In this document: one piece after another, positions 1 through 6,892 of the stretch
Layout of the letters: each line of letters opens with the position of its first letter
How positions within the stretch are numbered: position 1 is the stretch's first letter
Origin: Sphingomonas bacterium
GTDB lineage: Bacteria > Pseudomonadota > Alphaproteobacteria > Sphingomonadales > Sphingomonadaceae
DNA length: 16,184 bases
Assembly (NCBI GenBank): GCA_026785645.1
Contig: JAJAZM010000107.1
Location: forward strand, 1-16,184
Reading direction: 5' to 3'
Made by a program: the position numbers and the translations under genes
Notes under the pieces: generated by a model
The model's database searches: none
Seen by the model: the letters and a program-made list of their open reading frames with translations, nothing else
What the model was told of the DNA's origin: nothing

Positions 1-93
1 CTCCACATCCTCGCCGCGCTCAAGAATCAGTTCGTCACCGGCGGGCCGGTCGCGGGGCGGATGCCGCCGTTCCGCGCCACCGACAAAGGCTAG
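1..93 (+). CDS. C-terminal end of an unrecognised protein (partial)
   Basis: An open frame enters from the left window edge and runs 30 codons to a TAG at 91-93. The visible tail begins LHILAALKNQFV and ends PPFRATDKG. Codon third positions are mostly G or C, as expected for a real gene here. Its stop overlaps the stop of the leftward MFS transporter by a few bases, so the two genes converge tail to tail. I do not recognise the family from this short tail. It could also be an open frame without function, but the fit to the convergent stop makes a real gene more likely. Confidence 0.55.
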   Translation, partial: LHILAALKNQFVTGGPVAGRMPPFRATDKG

Positions 94-1256
94 GCGCGCT
101 TCGGCAGCAGGATCAGCATCGCGCCCGCCACTGCGGCGATAACCGCACCGGCGGTGAACACCGACGCCGGCCCGCTGCGGTCCCACATCAGGCCTGCGCC
201 CAAGCTGGCGAGCAATGCCGCAATCCCGCTGGCGAAAAAGAAAGCGCCGAAGCTGGTCGCGCGGCGCTCAGGGGCCGCGGCATCGGCGATCATCCGGCTG
301 AAAATTCCCTGGGTCAGCGCCATGTGCGCGCCCCACAATATCACCCCGACCCCGACCATCCACAGGCTCGTGGCTTGCGCCAGCCACAGGTCGGCCGCGA
401 CCAGCACCGCAATCCCGGCGATCAGGATGGTTCGCGGGCTGATCCGGTCGCTCCACTGCCCGGCGGGAAAGGCGAGCAGCAGGTATGACAGGCTGAACAA
501 CGACAGCACCAACGGCGACAGGCTGGCCGACAGCCCGACATCCATCGCCTTCAGAATGAGGAAGCTTTCCGAAAAGCGCGCCAGTCCGAACAGGAAGCCG
601 ACCCCGATCAGCCGCCGCACCTCGGGCTCGAGATCGCGAAACCCGCCCCATTTCAGCTTGGTCGCGATGGCCGTTCCGCCGCCGGTCTCGCGCAGCATGA
701 CCCACGCGAACAGGAAGGACAGCATCGCCGGGATGACCGCGATCCAGAACACCAGCCGGATATCGCCCGCCAGCGCGATCATCAGCCCGACCGCGACCAG
801 TGGCGCAAGGAACGCTCCGACCGTGTCGAGCGACTGGCGCAGGCCGAACGCCGCACCGCGGATTTCGGGCGGGGTCTCGTCGGCGATCATCGCATCGCGC
901 GGCGCCCCGCGAATTCCCTTGCCGATGCGGTCGATAAAGCGTGCGCCAAGTACCGGGATCGCGCCCGTAGCCAGCGGGAATAACGGCTTGGACAAGGCCG
1001 CCATGCCATAGCCGAGCAACACCCACGGCTTGCGCTTCTGCTGGTGGTCGCTGAGCTTGCCCGACACCAGTTTCGCCATGTTGGCGGTCGCCTCGGAGAT
1101 TCCGTCCAACGCCCCCATCGCCGCCACCGGCAAGCCCAGGGTGATGGTCAGGAAGGCCGGCAGCAGCGCATGATATATTTCGCTCGATAGGTCCATCAGC
1201 AGGCTGACGATGCCGAGCACCCAGACGGTTCGGGGGAGGGGCGGGCGCTTGCTCAT
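90..1256 (-). CDS. MFS transporter, probable efflux or solute permease
   Basis: A 388-residue multi-pass inner-membrane protein of normal major facilitator length. The N-terminus MSKRPPLPRTVWVLG leads into the first membrane helix. The loop between helices 2 and 3 holds a motif A-like G66-K-L-S-D70 followed by basic residues 74-76, and residues 107-121 read RFIDRIGKGIRGAPRD, a signature of one MFS branch that includes metal and drug efflux members; this recollection is not enough to name a substrate. I chose the ATG at 1256 because the longer in-frame starts (1307, 1313, 1316) reach into or up to the start codon of the divergent marR-type gene. No Shine-Dalgarno precedes 1256; a weak TTCGCA-N17-TACGCA pair upstream would give a nearly leaderless mRNA. 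The divergent MarR regulator is the likely controller (inference from arrangement). Confidence 0.88.
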   Translation of the reverse strand: MSKRPPLPRTVWVLGIVSLLMDLSSEIYHALLPAFLTITLGLPVAAMGALDGISEATANMAKLVSGKLSDHQQKRKPWVLLGYGMAALSKPLFPLATGAIPVLGARFIDRIGKGIRGAPRDAMIADETPPEIRGAAFGLRQSLDTVGAFLAPLVAVGLMIALAGDIRLVFWIAVIPAMLSFLFAWVMLRETGGGTAIATKLKWGGFRDLEPEVRRLIGVGFLFGLARFSESFLILKAMDVGLSASLSPLVLSLFSLSYLLLAFPAGQWSDRISPRTILIAGIAVLVAADLWLAQATSLWMVGVGVILWGAHMALTQGIFSRMIADAAAPERRATSFGAFFFASGIAALLASLGAGLMWDRSGPASVFTAGAVIAAVAGAMLILLPKRA

Positions 1257-1264
1257 GCGACGAT

Positions 1265-1307
1265 TGCGTAGCGACAAATTTGCTAATTGCGAAATCTTTG
1301 TTAGCAT
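1265..1307. promoter_or_regulatory. Divergent promoter and MarR-type operator
   Basis: The 58-bp spacer between the divergent starts contains a perfect 6-bp inverted repeat TGCTAA (1281-1286) and TTAGCA (1301-1306), 14 bp apart, plus an 8-bp palindrome CAAATTTG (1275-1282). Rightward, TTGCTA (1280-1285) and TAGCAT (1302-1307), 16 bp apart, fit a sigma-70 promoter. The start would then fall at or next to the ATG at 1315, so the regulator mRNA may be leaderless, which fits the absence of a Shine-Dalgarno. The inverted repeat spans the -35 and -10 boxes, as expected for a repressor site. The MarR assignment is by proximity. Confidence 0.5.
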
Positions 1308-1314
1308 CGACATC

Positions 1315-1728
1315 ATGTGGAACAGCGCATCACCCGGAGCCTTGGCGGCGCGCTTTGCGCGACTGGTCGAACGATTGGGCGGCGATACCGCTGCGGCCAA
1401 GGCGATGGGCCAGCAGCGCGAGTTGCTTGAAGCCGTCGCCGCGCAGGAACCGGCCACGCTGGGTCAGGTTGCCGCCAAGGTCAAACGCGGCGCCCCCGCG
1501 ATCAGCCGCGCGATCGAAACCCTGGTCCGCGCAGGGCTTGTCGAGCGGCAGGCCGATCCCGTTAACCGTCGCCGCCTCGCGCTTCGACTGACCGATGAGG
1601 GCCGCGCGGCTCTGGCCCGTCCGCCCGCCGCCGACAAGAGCCTCGAAGGCCGCCTCGGCCGCCTTGCCACCAGCGAGCTGCGCGCTCTCGAACGCGGTCT
1701 CGAAATCCTCGAGCGCCTGACGGGATGA
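1315..1728 (+). CDS. MarR-family transcriptional regulator
   Basis: A 137-residue cytoplasmic protein with a winged helix-turn-helix typical of MarR dimers. The DNA-binding part runs from about residue 36 (ELLEAVAAQEPATLGQVAAK) through the recognition helix near 58-72 (KRGAPAISRAIETLVRAG) to the wing 81-93 with the family signature D-P-x-N-R-R-R. Flanking N- and C-terminal helices would form the dimer interface; no conserved cysteine is present, so thiol-based redox sensing is unlikely. It lies divergent to the MFS transporter over a 58-bp spacer with an inverted repeat, the classic layout in which a MarR repressor controls an exporter and itself. No Shine-Dalgarno is seen before the ATG at 1315. 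The ligand is unknown. Confidence 0.88.
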   Translation: MWNSASPGALAARFARLVERLGGDTAAAKAMGQQRELLEAVAAQEPATLGQVAAKVKRGAPAISRAIETLVRAGLVERQADPVNRRRLALRLTDEGRAALARPPAADKSLEGRLGRLATSELRALERGLEILERLTG

Positions 1729-1781
1729 TCCGCAAGCCCTTCAAGGCGGCCGCTGCCAGGTAAACCCCCGAAAAATCGAAG

Positions 1782-1795
1782 GTCGGTTTTCCGAC
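1782..1795. other. Short hairpin behind the marR-type gene
   Basis: GTCGG-TTTT-CCGAC is a perfect 5-bp stem with a 4-base loop, about 54 bp past the regulator stop. No T-run follows on the + strand, so a factor-independent terminator is only weakly supported. Confidence 0.3.
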
Positions 1796-1817
1796 TAGGA
1801 TTGCTACACATCAAAGT

Positions 1818-1854
1818 TGTAAACGCTCAGAACAGAAAAATGTGAGCGTTCACA
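1818..1854. promoter_or_regulatory. Two LacI-family operators upstream of the LacI-type gene
   Basis: Two 14-bp sites, TGTAAACGCTCAGA (1818-1831) and TGTGAGCGTTCACA (1841-1854), resemble the LacI-family operator core (TGTAA-x-CG-x-T...). The second is an interrupted palindrome with TGTGA/TCACA arms. The two sites also face each other: TGTAAACGCTCA and the reverse complement of TGAGCGTTCACA agree at 11 of 12 positions. Centres are 23 bp apart, about two helical turns, so two dimers could bind one face. The site lies 43 bp before the LacI-type gene, suggesting autoregulation. Confidence 0.6.
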
Positions 1855-1885
1855 AACTGGCTTCTTCCACGCGGTGCGTTACGCT

Positions 1886-1890
1886 AGGAG
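1886..1890 (+). promoter_or_regulatory. Ribosome binding site of the LacI-type gene
   Basis: AGGAG lies 6 bases before the ATG at 1897 and fixes that start. Confidence 0.75.
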
Positions 1891-1896
1891 TGCGCC

Positions 1897-2961
1897 ATGC
1901 AGCGGGGGAACAGCTTGAAGCCGGTGGCAGTGACGATCGAGCATGTCGCTGAGGCGGCTGGCGTGTCGCGCCAGACGGTGTCGCGCGTCATCAACAACCA
2001 CCCCAACGTCAAGGATCTGGTCCGCGATCGGGTGCGCGCAGCGATCGACCTTTTGGGCTATGTTCCGAACCTCAGTGCGCGGCGCATGGCGGGCGCTCGA
2101 TCCTATCTCATCCTGGCCGTCAACGATCGCCAGCGGACGCTTGAAAACTGGCAGGCCGGGCGCGGCAATGACTGGGTCGACCAGATGTTGTTCGGCGGGA
2201 TGACCGAATGCGAACGCAACGGATATCATCTGGTGTTCGAGCTGATCGATACTGACCCGAAGAAAGCGGAAAACGACCTCGCCGCGATCATCTCGGCACT
2301 TCGACCGGACGGAGTCATCCTGACACCGCCGCATTGCGACAATGCCGGGCTCGCCGACCTCCTCAAGGATCGCGCCATCGCTTGCGCGCGGGTCGGTCAC
2401 CGCAGCGGGGACAATTGCGTCGATGTCTATATGAACGAGGAAGACGCTGCCCAGCGGGCGACCGAGCATCTCATCGGCCTCGGCCATCGCGCGATTGCCT
2501 TCATCGCCGGTTCTCCGCGCTACGGCAATTCCGCGCGACGGGTGGTCGGTTTTCATCGAGCAATCGCCGCGGCCGGGCTGCCCGCATCCGCCGGCCAGGT
2601 CGGAACGGGCGATTTTCATTTCGATTCAGCGGCCGCGACGATTGACCGGATGATGGGGACGGCGGACCGCCCGACCGCAATCATCGCCGACAATGACGAA
2701 ATGGCCTTCGCCGCTTTGCACGTCGCCGCCAAGCGCGACTTGCGCGTTCCCGACGATCTGTCGATCATCAGTTTCGAAGACACCCCGGGCGTCCGCTTCA
2801 GCGTGCCGCCGCTAACCGCCATCCGCCAGCCGACCGCGCTGATGATTGCCAAGGCGTGCGAGCGGCTGATCGCGATTTCCGCCGGGGGCGAAACCGGGGG
2901 TTCATTCGAATTACCCTATTCGCTGATCGAGCGCGCAAGCACCGCGCACCCGGCGAGGTGA
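1897..2961 (+). CDS. LacI-family transcriptional regulator
   Basis: A 354-residue protein of typical LacI/GalR length. Residues 13-32 form the N-terminal helix-turn-helix (TIEHVAEAAGVSRQTVSRVI), followed by the hinge near 58-67 (NLSARRMAGA). Residues from about 70 to the end are the two-lobed periplasmic-binding-like effector domain, recognisable from RPDGVILTPP, the GLGHRAIAFIAG segment, the GF-H-RAIAAAGL helix, and ADNDEMAFAALHVA followed by VPDDLSIISFED. It is a cytoplasmic DNA-binding dimer or tetramer that would respond to a sugar or related ligand; which one is not readable. Two LacI-type operators precede it. Its TGA overlaps a GTG that opens a membrane-protein frame broken by a stop, perhaps the remains of the transporter it once controlled. 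Confidence 0.93.
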   Translation: MQRGNSLKPVAVTIEHVAEAAGVSRQTVSRVINNHPNVKDLVRDRVRAAIDLLGYVPNLSARRMAGARSYLILAVNDRQRTLENWQAGRGNDWVDQMLFGGMTECERNGYHLVFELIDTDPKKAENDLAAIISALRPDGVILTPPHCDNAGLADLLKDRAIACARVGHRSGDNCVDVYMNEEDAAQRATEHLIGLGHRAIAFIAGSPRYGNSARRVVGFHRAIAAAGLPASAGQVGTGDFHFDSAAATIDRMMGTADRPTAIIADNDEMAFAALHVAAKRDLRVPDDLSIISFEDTPGVRFSVPPLTAIRQPTALMIAKACERLIAISAGGETGGSFELPYSLIERASTAHPAR

Positions 2962-3353
2962 CCGGCGCAACTGCCTTGCTGCCGTTGTTGCTGGGCTGGT
3001 CGTTCGGACGGGTGGCCGATCGCGACCCTGCCATGGCGGTCATTGCCGCGCAGGCCAGCACTGGCGTACGGGCCGATTATATCGGCTTGTGGTGAGCCCG
3101 CCTGCTGATCCAGCTCGGCGCAGCATTCGTCATCAGCTATTTCTTTCTCTACCTCGTCGGACGCGGACATTCGGACGACGCGCTTGGTTTCATGAACCTC
3201 ACGAATGCCCTTCCGTGGATCCTCGTCCCGGCGCTGACCTTGCTTTCGATTCGGGGACAAGCGGTTCCTGACTGGTCGATCTCGTTTGCGATTGCCGGCC
3301 TGCTTGGACTCGTGGTGACGGGAATATTAAGCCGGATCAGAACGATGCATTAG
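2958..3353 (+). pseudogene. Membrane-protein gene interrupted by in-frame TGA
   Basis: Starting at a GTG that overlaps the TGA of the LacI-type gene (GTGA), one frame runs 131 codons to TAG at 3351-3353, interrupted only by a TGA at 3093-3095. Both halves look like one membrane protein: hydrophobic stretches ATALLPLLLGWSFG, LLIQLGAAFVISYFFLYLVG, ALPWILVPALTLLSI and SISFAIAGLLGLVVTGIL, with short polar loops. The second half has no good start codon of its own before an internal ATG. The simplest reading is a recently inactivated small multi-pass protein or a transporter remnant, translationally coupled to the regulator. A 45-residue truncated product or a sequencing error is also possible. I could not assign a family. 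Confidence 0.55.
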
Positions 3354-3364
3354 TCGATTGCGCT

Positions 3365-3438
3365 CGCAGCAGGGATCGCGCCGGCGGCGCCCCACGTTGA
3401 TCACACACTGATCGCCCGCGCCCTGCTGCGTTGCAGCA
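3365..3438 (+). promoter_or_regulatory. typA upstream region with alternative base-pairing segments
   Basis: CGCAGCAGGG (3365-3374) is a perfect 10-bp complement of CCCTGCTGCG (3421-3430). The same second segment also forms a local hairpin, TGCTGC-GTT-GCAGCA (3424-3438). GATCA-CACAC-TGATC (3399-3413) is a further perfect small hairpin between them. If transcribed, the leader could switch between two folds; if the promoter lies at 3431-3459 the repeats are DNA elements instead. Confidence 0.35.
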
Positions 3439-3459
3439 ACGGCCGCTTTGCTGTAGGGG
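3431..3459 (+). promoter_or_regulatory. Possible typA promoter
   Basis: TTGCAG (3431-3436), 17 bp, then TAGGGG (3454-3459) is the best sigma-70-like pair close to the typA start. The -10 match is poor by E. coli standards, though relaxed -10 boxes are common in alphaproteobacteria. It overlaps the repeat-rich segment described separately. Confidence 0.3.
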
Positions 3460-3487
3460 CGCGACAACTCCATTCCGGGATACACAG

Positions 3488-5323
3488 ATGAACCTTCGAA
3501 ACGTGGCGATTATCGCCCACGTCGATCATGGCAAGACCACGCTCGTCGACCAGCTTTTCCGCCAATCGGGCACCTTCCGCGACAATCAGCGCGTCGAAGA
3601 GCGCGCGATGGATTCGAACGACCTCGAAAAAGAGCGTGGAATCACGATTCTCGCGAAATGCACCTCGGTCGAATGGGCCGATGCCGACGGCAATGTCACT
3701 CACATCAACATCGTCGATACCCCCGGCCACGCCGATTTCGGCGGCGAGGTCGAGCGCATCCTGTCGATGGTCGATGGCGTGATCCTGCTGGTCGACGCCG
3801 CCGAAGGCCCGATGCCGCAGACCAAGTTCGTTACCGGAAAAGCGCTCGCGCTGGGTTTGAAGCCGATCGTCGTGGTCAACAAGATCGACCGTCCGGATGC
3901 ACGCGCGCTCGAAGTGCTCGACGAAGTGTTCGACCTGTTCGTCTTGCTCGAAGCCAATGACGAGCAGCTCGACTTCCCGGTGCTCTACGCAAGCGGCCGC
4001 AACGGCTATGCCGGCCTGACCGACGATGTTCGCGACGGCACGCTCAACCCGTTGTTCGAGACCATCGTGGCCCATGTCCCGCATCCCTCGGCCGACCCCG
4101 ACGGGCCGTTCAAATTCCTTGTCACCTTGCTTGATCGCGACAATTTCCTCGGTCGAATCCTGACCGGGCTGGTGTTCTCCGGCTCGATCAAGACCAACGC
4201 GCCGATCCATGCGCTCGACCCCGACGGCAAGATCGTCGAGACGGGCCGCGCGTCGAAGATCATGGCGTTCCGCGGTCTCGAGCGCGTTCCGGTCGAGCAG
4301 GCCGGGGCGGGCGACATCATCTCGATCGCCGGCCTCACTACCGCGACCGTTGCCGACACCATCGCCGACCCGTCGGTGAGCGAGCCGCTCCACGCCCAGC
4401 CGATCGATCCGCCGACGCTGTCGATGCGGTTCGCCGTCAACGATTCGCCGATGGCCGGCCGCGAAGGCAAGAAGGTCACCAGCCGAATGATCCGCGACCG
4501 CTTGTTCCGCGAAGCCGAATCGAATGTCGCGATCAAGGTCACCGAGAGCGCCGACAAGGACAGCTTTGAAGTCGCCGGTCGCGGCGAGTTGCAGCTTGGC
4601 GTGCTGATCGAAATGATGCGCCGCGAAGGCTTCGAGCTTGGTATCAGCCGCCCGCGCGTACTGTTCCGCGAGGATGATCATGGCAAGAAAACCGAGCCCT
4701 ACGAGATCGTCGTGATCGATGTCGACGACGAATATTCGGGCACGGTCATCGACAAGATGGCGCTCCGCAAGGCGGAAATGACCGACATGCGCCCATCGGG
4801 CGGTGGCAAGACCCGGATCACCTTCTCCGCCCCGTCGCGCGGCCTGATCGGCTATCACGGCGAATTCCTCAGCGACACGCGCGGCACCGGCATCATGAAC
4901 CGCCTGTATGAGAAATATGGCCCCCACAAGGGGAATATCGAGGGCCGCAAGAATGGCGTGCTGATTTCGAACGGCGCGGGTGAGGCCAATAATTACGCAC
5001 TCGGCCCGCTCGAGGAGCGCGGCATCCTGTTCGTCGCGCATCAGGAGGCACTGTACGAGGGCATGATCGTCGGCGAGAATGCCAAGACCGATGACCTCGA
5101 AGTCAATCCGATGAAGGCCAAGGCACTGACCAACTTCCGAGTCAGCGGGAAGGAAGACACCATCCGGCTGACCCCGCCCAAGCGGATGACGCTCGAGCAG
5201 GCGATTGCCTACATCGACGATGACGAACTGGTCGAAGTCACGCCGTCATCGATCCGCCTGCGCAAGCGCCACCTCGACCCGCACGAGCGCAAGCGCGCCT
5301 CGCGGGCGAAGATTGCGGCTTGA
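3488..5323 (+). CDS. typA: Translational GTPase TypA/BipA
   Basis: A 611-residue ribosome-associated GTPase, very close to the usual family length of about 600-615. The G domain is complete: G1 AHVDHGKT (10-17), G2 RGITI (50-54), G3 DTPGH (77-81), G4 NKID (131-134) and G5 ASG near 168-170. EF-G-like domains II, III and V follow, and the BipA-specific C-terminal domain is recognisable from SRGLIGYHGEFLSDTRGTG, NGVLISNGAGEANNYALG and the block ending RLRKRHLDPHERKR. The family acts in 50S subunit assembly and stress or cold adaptation. I chose the ATG at 3488 because MNLRNVAIIAHVDHGKT matches the family N-terminus and GGGA (3477-3480) lies 7 bases upstream; the longer frame adds residues unlike the family. 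It stands alone, without an obvious operon partner. Confidence 0.97.
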   Translation: MNLRNVAIIAHVDHGKTTLVDQLFRQSGTFRDNQRVEERAMDSNDLEKERGITILAKCTSVEWADADGNVTHINIVDTPGHADFGGEVERILSMVDGVILLVDAAEGPMPQTKFVTGKALALGLKPIVVVNKIDRPDARALEVLDEVFDLFVLLEANDEQLDFPVLYASGRNGYAGLTDDVRDGTLNPLFETIVAHVPHPSADPDGPFKFLVTLLDRDNFLGRILTGLVFSGSIKTNAPIHALDPDGKIVETGRASKIMAFRGLERVPVEQAGAGDIISIAGLTTATVADTIADPSVSEPLHAQPIDPPTLSMRFAVNDSPMAGREGKKVTSRMIRDRLFREAESNVAIKVTESADKDSFEVAGRGELQLGVLIEMMRREGFELGISRPRVLFREDDHGKKTEPYEIVVIDVDDEYSGTVIDKMALRKAEMTDMRPSGGGKTRITFSAPSRGLIGYHGEFLSDTRGTGIMNRLYEKYGPHKGNIEGRKNGVLISNGAGEANNYALGPLEERGILFVAHQEALYEGMIVGENAKTDDLEVNPMKAKALTNFRVSGKEDTIRLTPPKRMTLEQAIAYIDDDELVEVTPSSIRLRKRHLDPHERKRASRAKIAA

Positions 5324-5337
5324 ACTGAGCCGTCGGG

Positions 5338-5361
5338 CGTAGCGAACCGAGCGTCGCTACG
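5338..5361. terminator. Stem-loop behind typA, possible terminator
   Basis: CGTAGCGA (5338-5345) and TCGCTACG (5354-5361) form a perfect 8-bp stem with an 8-base loop, 14 bases after the typA stop. There is no T-run, so it may instead stabilise the mRNA end or assist Rho-dependent termination. Confidence 0.45.
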
Positions 5362-5428
5362 TCGAGGCCAAGCGCGTCGCCAGGCCGGGGGCATGGCGAG
5401 CACTGCAGCGCCAAGCCCGGCCAACCTG

Positions 5429-5449
5429 CGTCCTGAGTCTGTCGAAAGG
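5429..5449. repeat. Short sphingomonad-type intergenic repeat, one variant copy
   Basis: CGTCCTGAGTCTGTCGAAAGG resembles (with changes) the CCTGAGCNTGTCGAAGG motif that I recall as abundant between genes in sphingomonads and some other proteobacteria. Only one copy is in this window, so the repeat status rests on recollection. Confidence 0.4.
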
Positions 5450-5553
5450 CGGACAGCATCGACGATCTACGAAGTGCGACGTGCCGCGCACGTTCAAGGT
5501 TAGTCCGGCTGACCTGCCGCCCTTGTTGATCGATTTTTCGTGACGGCTTTCAC

Positions 5554-5584
5554 CTAACGTCCAATTTCGACCCATTGCTGACCT
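5554..5584. repeat. Decayed intergenic palindromic element, copy B
   Basis: The stretch starts CTAACGTCC, continues with TTTCGACCCAT and ends near GCTGAC. It aligns with the element at 6893-6925: both share CTA-x-CGTCC, a TTT stretch, an ACCCA core and a GAC near the right end. The dyad symmetry is mostly lost here. It lies just behind the two-TM gene read leftward. Confidence 0.35.
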
Positions 5585-5609
5585 GAGGTCCTTGGGGAAC
5601 AGCGGGCGA

Positions 5610-6269
5610 TTAGAACTCTGTCAGGCGCGTTTCGAAACGGCGACGCAGCACTTCGGCTTGGAACCCCGACTCCGTTTCATCCGCGGAGCCTCTGCGGCTG
5701 CAGTGGCGGGCGAATTGCTCGACCAGATCGATAAGCTCGCCGACCTTCTGCCGGCGGTGCCGATCGTCCGGGGGCAAGATCTCCAGTTCGTGATGGATCA
5801 GATCGGGCAATCGGCGGTCGATCAGGATGCAGAGATCATGCGCTTCCGGATCGAGTTCCGCGCTTCCCAACGACAGGCGCGATCTTTCCAGCGATCGCCT
5901 GAGCGCCGCGAGGCGATGCGATTCGGCCGGCGCTGCGGCGGACAACCGGCGCCATACGTCATCGTCACGTGAACTCGCCGCGGGCAGCGCGCTGTCAGGT
6001 GCGCTACCGAGGTCCGTAGCGCGGTGGGCGAGCCACTTGTCGACGCGAAGGACGATGAAGAACATGGGGATCCAGAATGCCAGCGCAGCCATGACCGTGA
6101 CGAGGATCTGAACGAGCGCATTGTCGGCGACCACGACCCCCACACCAATGCCGGCTGCGGTAGACAGGGCGAAGGCAATCGCGCCGCTCGCCATGAGGCG
6201 CACGCCCCGTTTCCACAGCGAATCGATCCGCTCGCCGAAAGGCAGAGACTCTGGAGGCATCCAATCCAT
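5610..6269 (-). CDS. Two-TM membrane protein with helical cytoplasmic domain, unknown function
   Basis: A 219-residue protein of unrecognised family. Residues about 23-47 (rich in A, G, V, I) and 51-74 (ILVTVMAALAFWIPMFFIVL) form a tight pair of membrane helices joined by a three-residue turn, placing both ends in the cytoplasm by the positive-inside rule. Residues 80-105 are a low-complexity linker, and 106-219 are predicted helical and highly charged (RRLSAAAPAESHRLAALRRS, then LERSRLSLGSAELDPE). The plan of two N-terminal helices plus a charged helical tail recalls XpaC-type proteins, but I see no diagnostic motif. The start at 6269 has no Shine-Dalgarno; the ATG at 6260 is equally possible. 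It stands alone; a 9-bp inverted repeat lies upstream. Stop is TAA at 5612-5610. Confidence 0.72.
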   Translation of the reverse strand: MDWMPPESLPFGERIDSLWKRGVRLMASGAIAFALSTAAGIGVGVVVADNALVQILVTVMAALAFWIPMFFIVLRVDKWLAHRATDLGSAPDSALPAASSRDDDVWRRLSAAAPAESHRLAALRRSLERSRLSLGSAELDPEAHDLCILIDRRLPDLIHHELEILPPDDRHRRQKVGELIDLVEQFARHCSRRGSADETESGFQAEVLRRRFETRLTEF

Positions 6270-6306
6270 GAGTCGGAGATGGTTGCGCGCGCCGTGGGAT
6301 CAAGAG

Positions 6307-6351
6307 TCGGACGTGCAGAACGTGCGACTTCGAAGGGAGCGCCACGTCCGA
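6307..6351. promoter_or_regulatory. Inverted repeat upstream of the two-TM gene
   Basis: TCGGACGTG (6307-6315) and CACGTCCGA (6343-6351) are a perfect 9-bp inverted repeat, 27 bp apart. Inside lie the palindrome CTTCGAAG and a direct repeat of ACGTGC. The position, 38-82 bp ahead of the leftward start at 6269, suits an operator. No clear promoter boxes were found. Confidence 0.35.
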
Positions 6352-6537
6352 TTGAACAGGAAAAATCCAGCAGCGGCCCCTGTCGTCCGGCAGAGTGACA
6401 AAGTACGGAGCCGGTTGAACCAAGCCCGGCTAGTTTCTCTTCTCACCAAATCAGTCTTCGGGTCATGGCTGAGACAGGCAATTAGGCCCAGGCCGTGGAC
6501 AAGCCAACGCGGTCCAGTTCGGCGGCGAGCACAATCG

Positions 6538-6759
6538 CTATACTGACCATTTGATCTGGAATTCGACCTCTTCATCCTTTTCGCCCCGCTCATGTTCGAT
6601 GTTGAACGTGGCTCGGACCGGCACCGATATGCGCTCTCCCGCAATCTTGATTTCGAAGCGCTGGCCGCTTTCCAACGCGTCGGCGAGACGGCGAAGCTTT
6701 TCCACGAACTGGACGAGTGGGTAGTCCTTCTCAATGTCTCTGGTTGGCTTAGGCTCCAT
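6538..6759 (-). CDS. Small amphi-Trp domain protein
   Basis: A protein of 73 residues (75 if started at 6765). It fits the amphi-Trp domain: an N-terminal helical part with VEKLRRLADALESG, a strand pair FEIKIAGERISVPV, and an acidic amphipathic C-terminal strand EEVEFQIKWSV ending just after the tryptophan that names the domain. The function of this family is not established; such small proteins occur in bacteria and archaea. GGAG (6768-6771 on the minus strand) sits only 2 bases before the ATG at 6765 but 8 bases before the ATG at 6759, so the second ATG (MEPKPTRDIEK) is favoured. It is transcribed alone, 268 bp from the two-TM gene on the same strand. Confidence 0.78.
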   Translation of the reverse strand: MEPKPTRDIEKDYPLVQFVEKLRRLADALESGQRFEIKIAGERISVPVRATFNIEHERGEKDEEVEFQIKWSV

Positions 6760-6858
6760 TGTCATTTCTCCAGATCGTGCGTGCCGCCCCCTCGAGGGCT
6801 GGGAATGGCTTCACGTTAGAGGGGGCTGAGATTCTGTGCAAACCGGTTCAGAGTAGTA

Positions 6859-6878
6859 CCTTGGTTACGATGCCAAGG
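6859..6878. repeat. Small perfect hairpin
   Basis: CCTTGG (6859-6864) and CCAAGG (6873-6878) pair across an 8-base loop, 20 bp before the palindromic element. No T-run follows on either side. Confidence 0.3.
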
Positions 6879-6892
6879 ATGATCGCCCGATT

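Noticed and set aside
154..1011. Rightward open frame (285 codons) opposite the MFS gene
   Set aside because: No motif, S/R/P-rich translation, and the opposite strand encodes a clear membrane transporter.
1879..2619. Leftward open frame opposite the LacI-type gene
   Set aside because: Antisense shadow of a gene with a complete LacI domain set, ribosome binding site and operators.
3093..3095. TGA as a selenocysteine codon
   Set aside because: The codon lies in a membrane-protein segment, no redox motif surrounds it, and I see no SECIS-like hairpin immediately downstream; a nonsense lesion is simpler.
3401..5041. Long leftward open frame (546 codons) opposite typA
   Set aside because: It is the antisense of a complete, motif-bearing TypA gene and its translation has low-complexity, D/H/R-rich composition without any domain; long antisense frames are expected in GC-rich genes.
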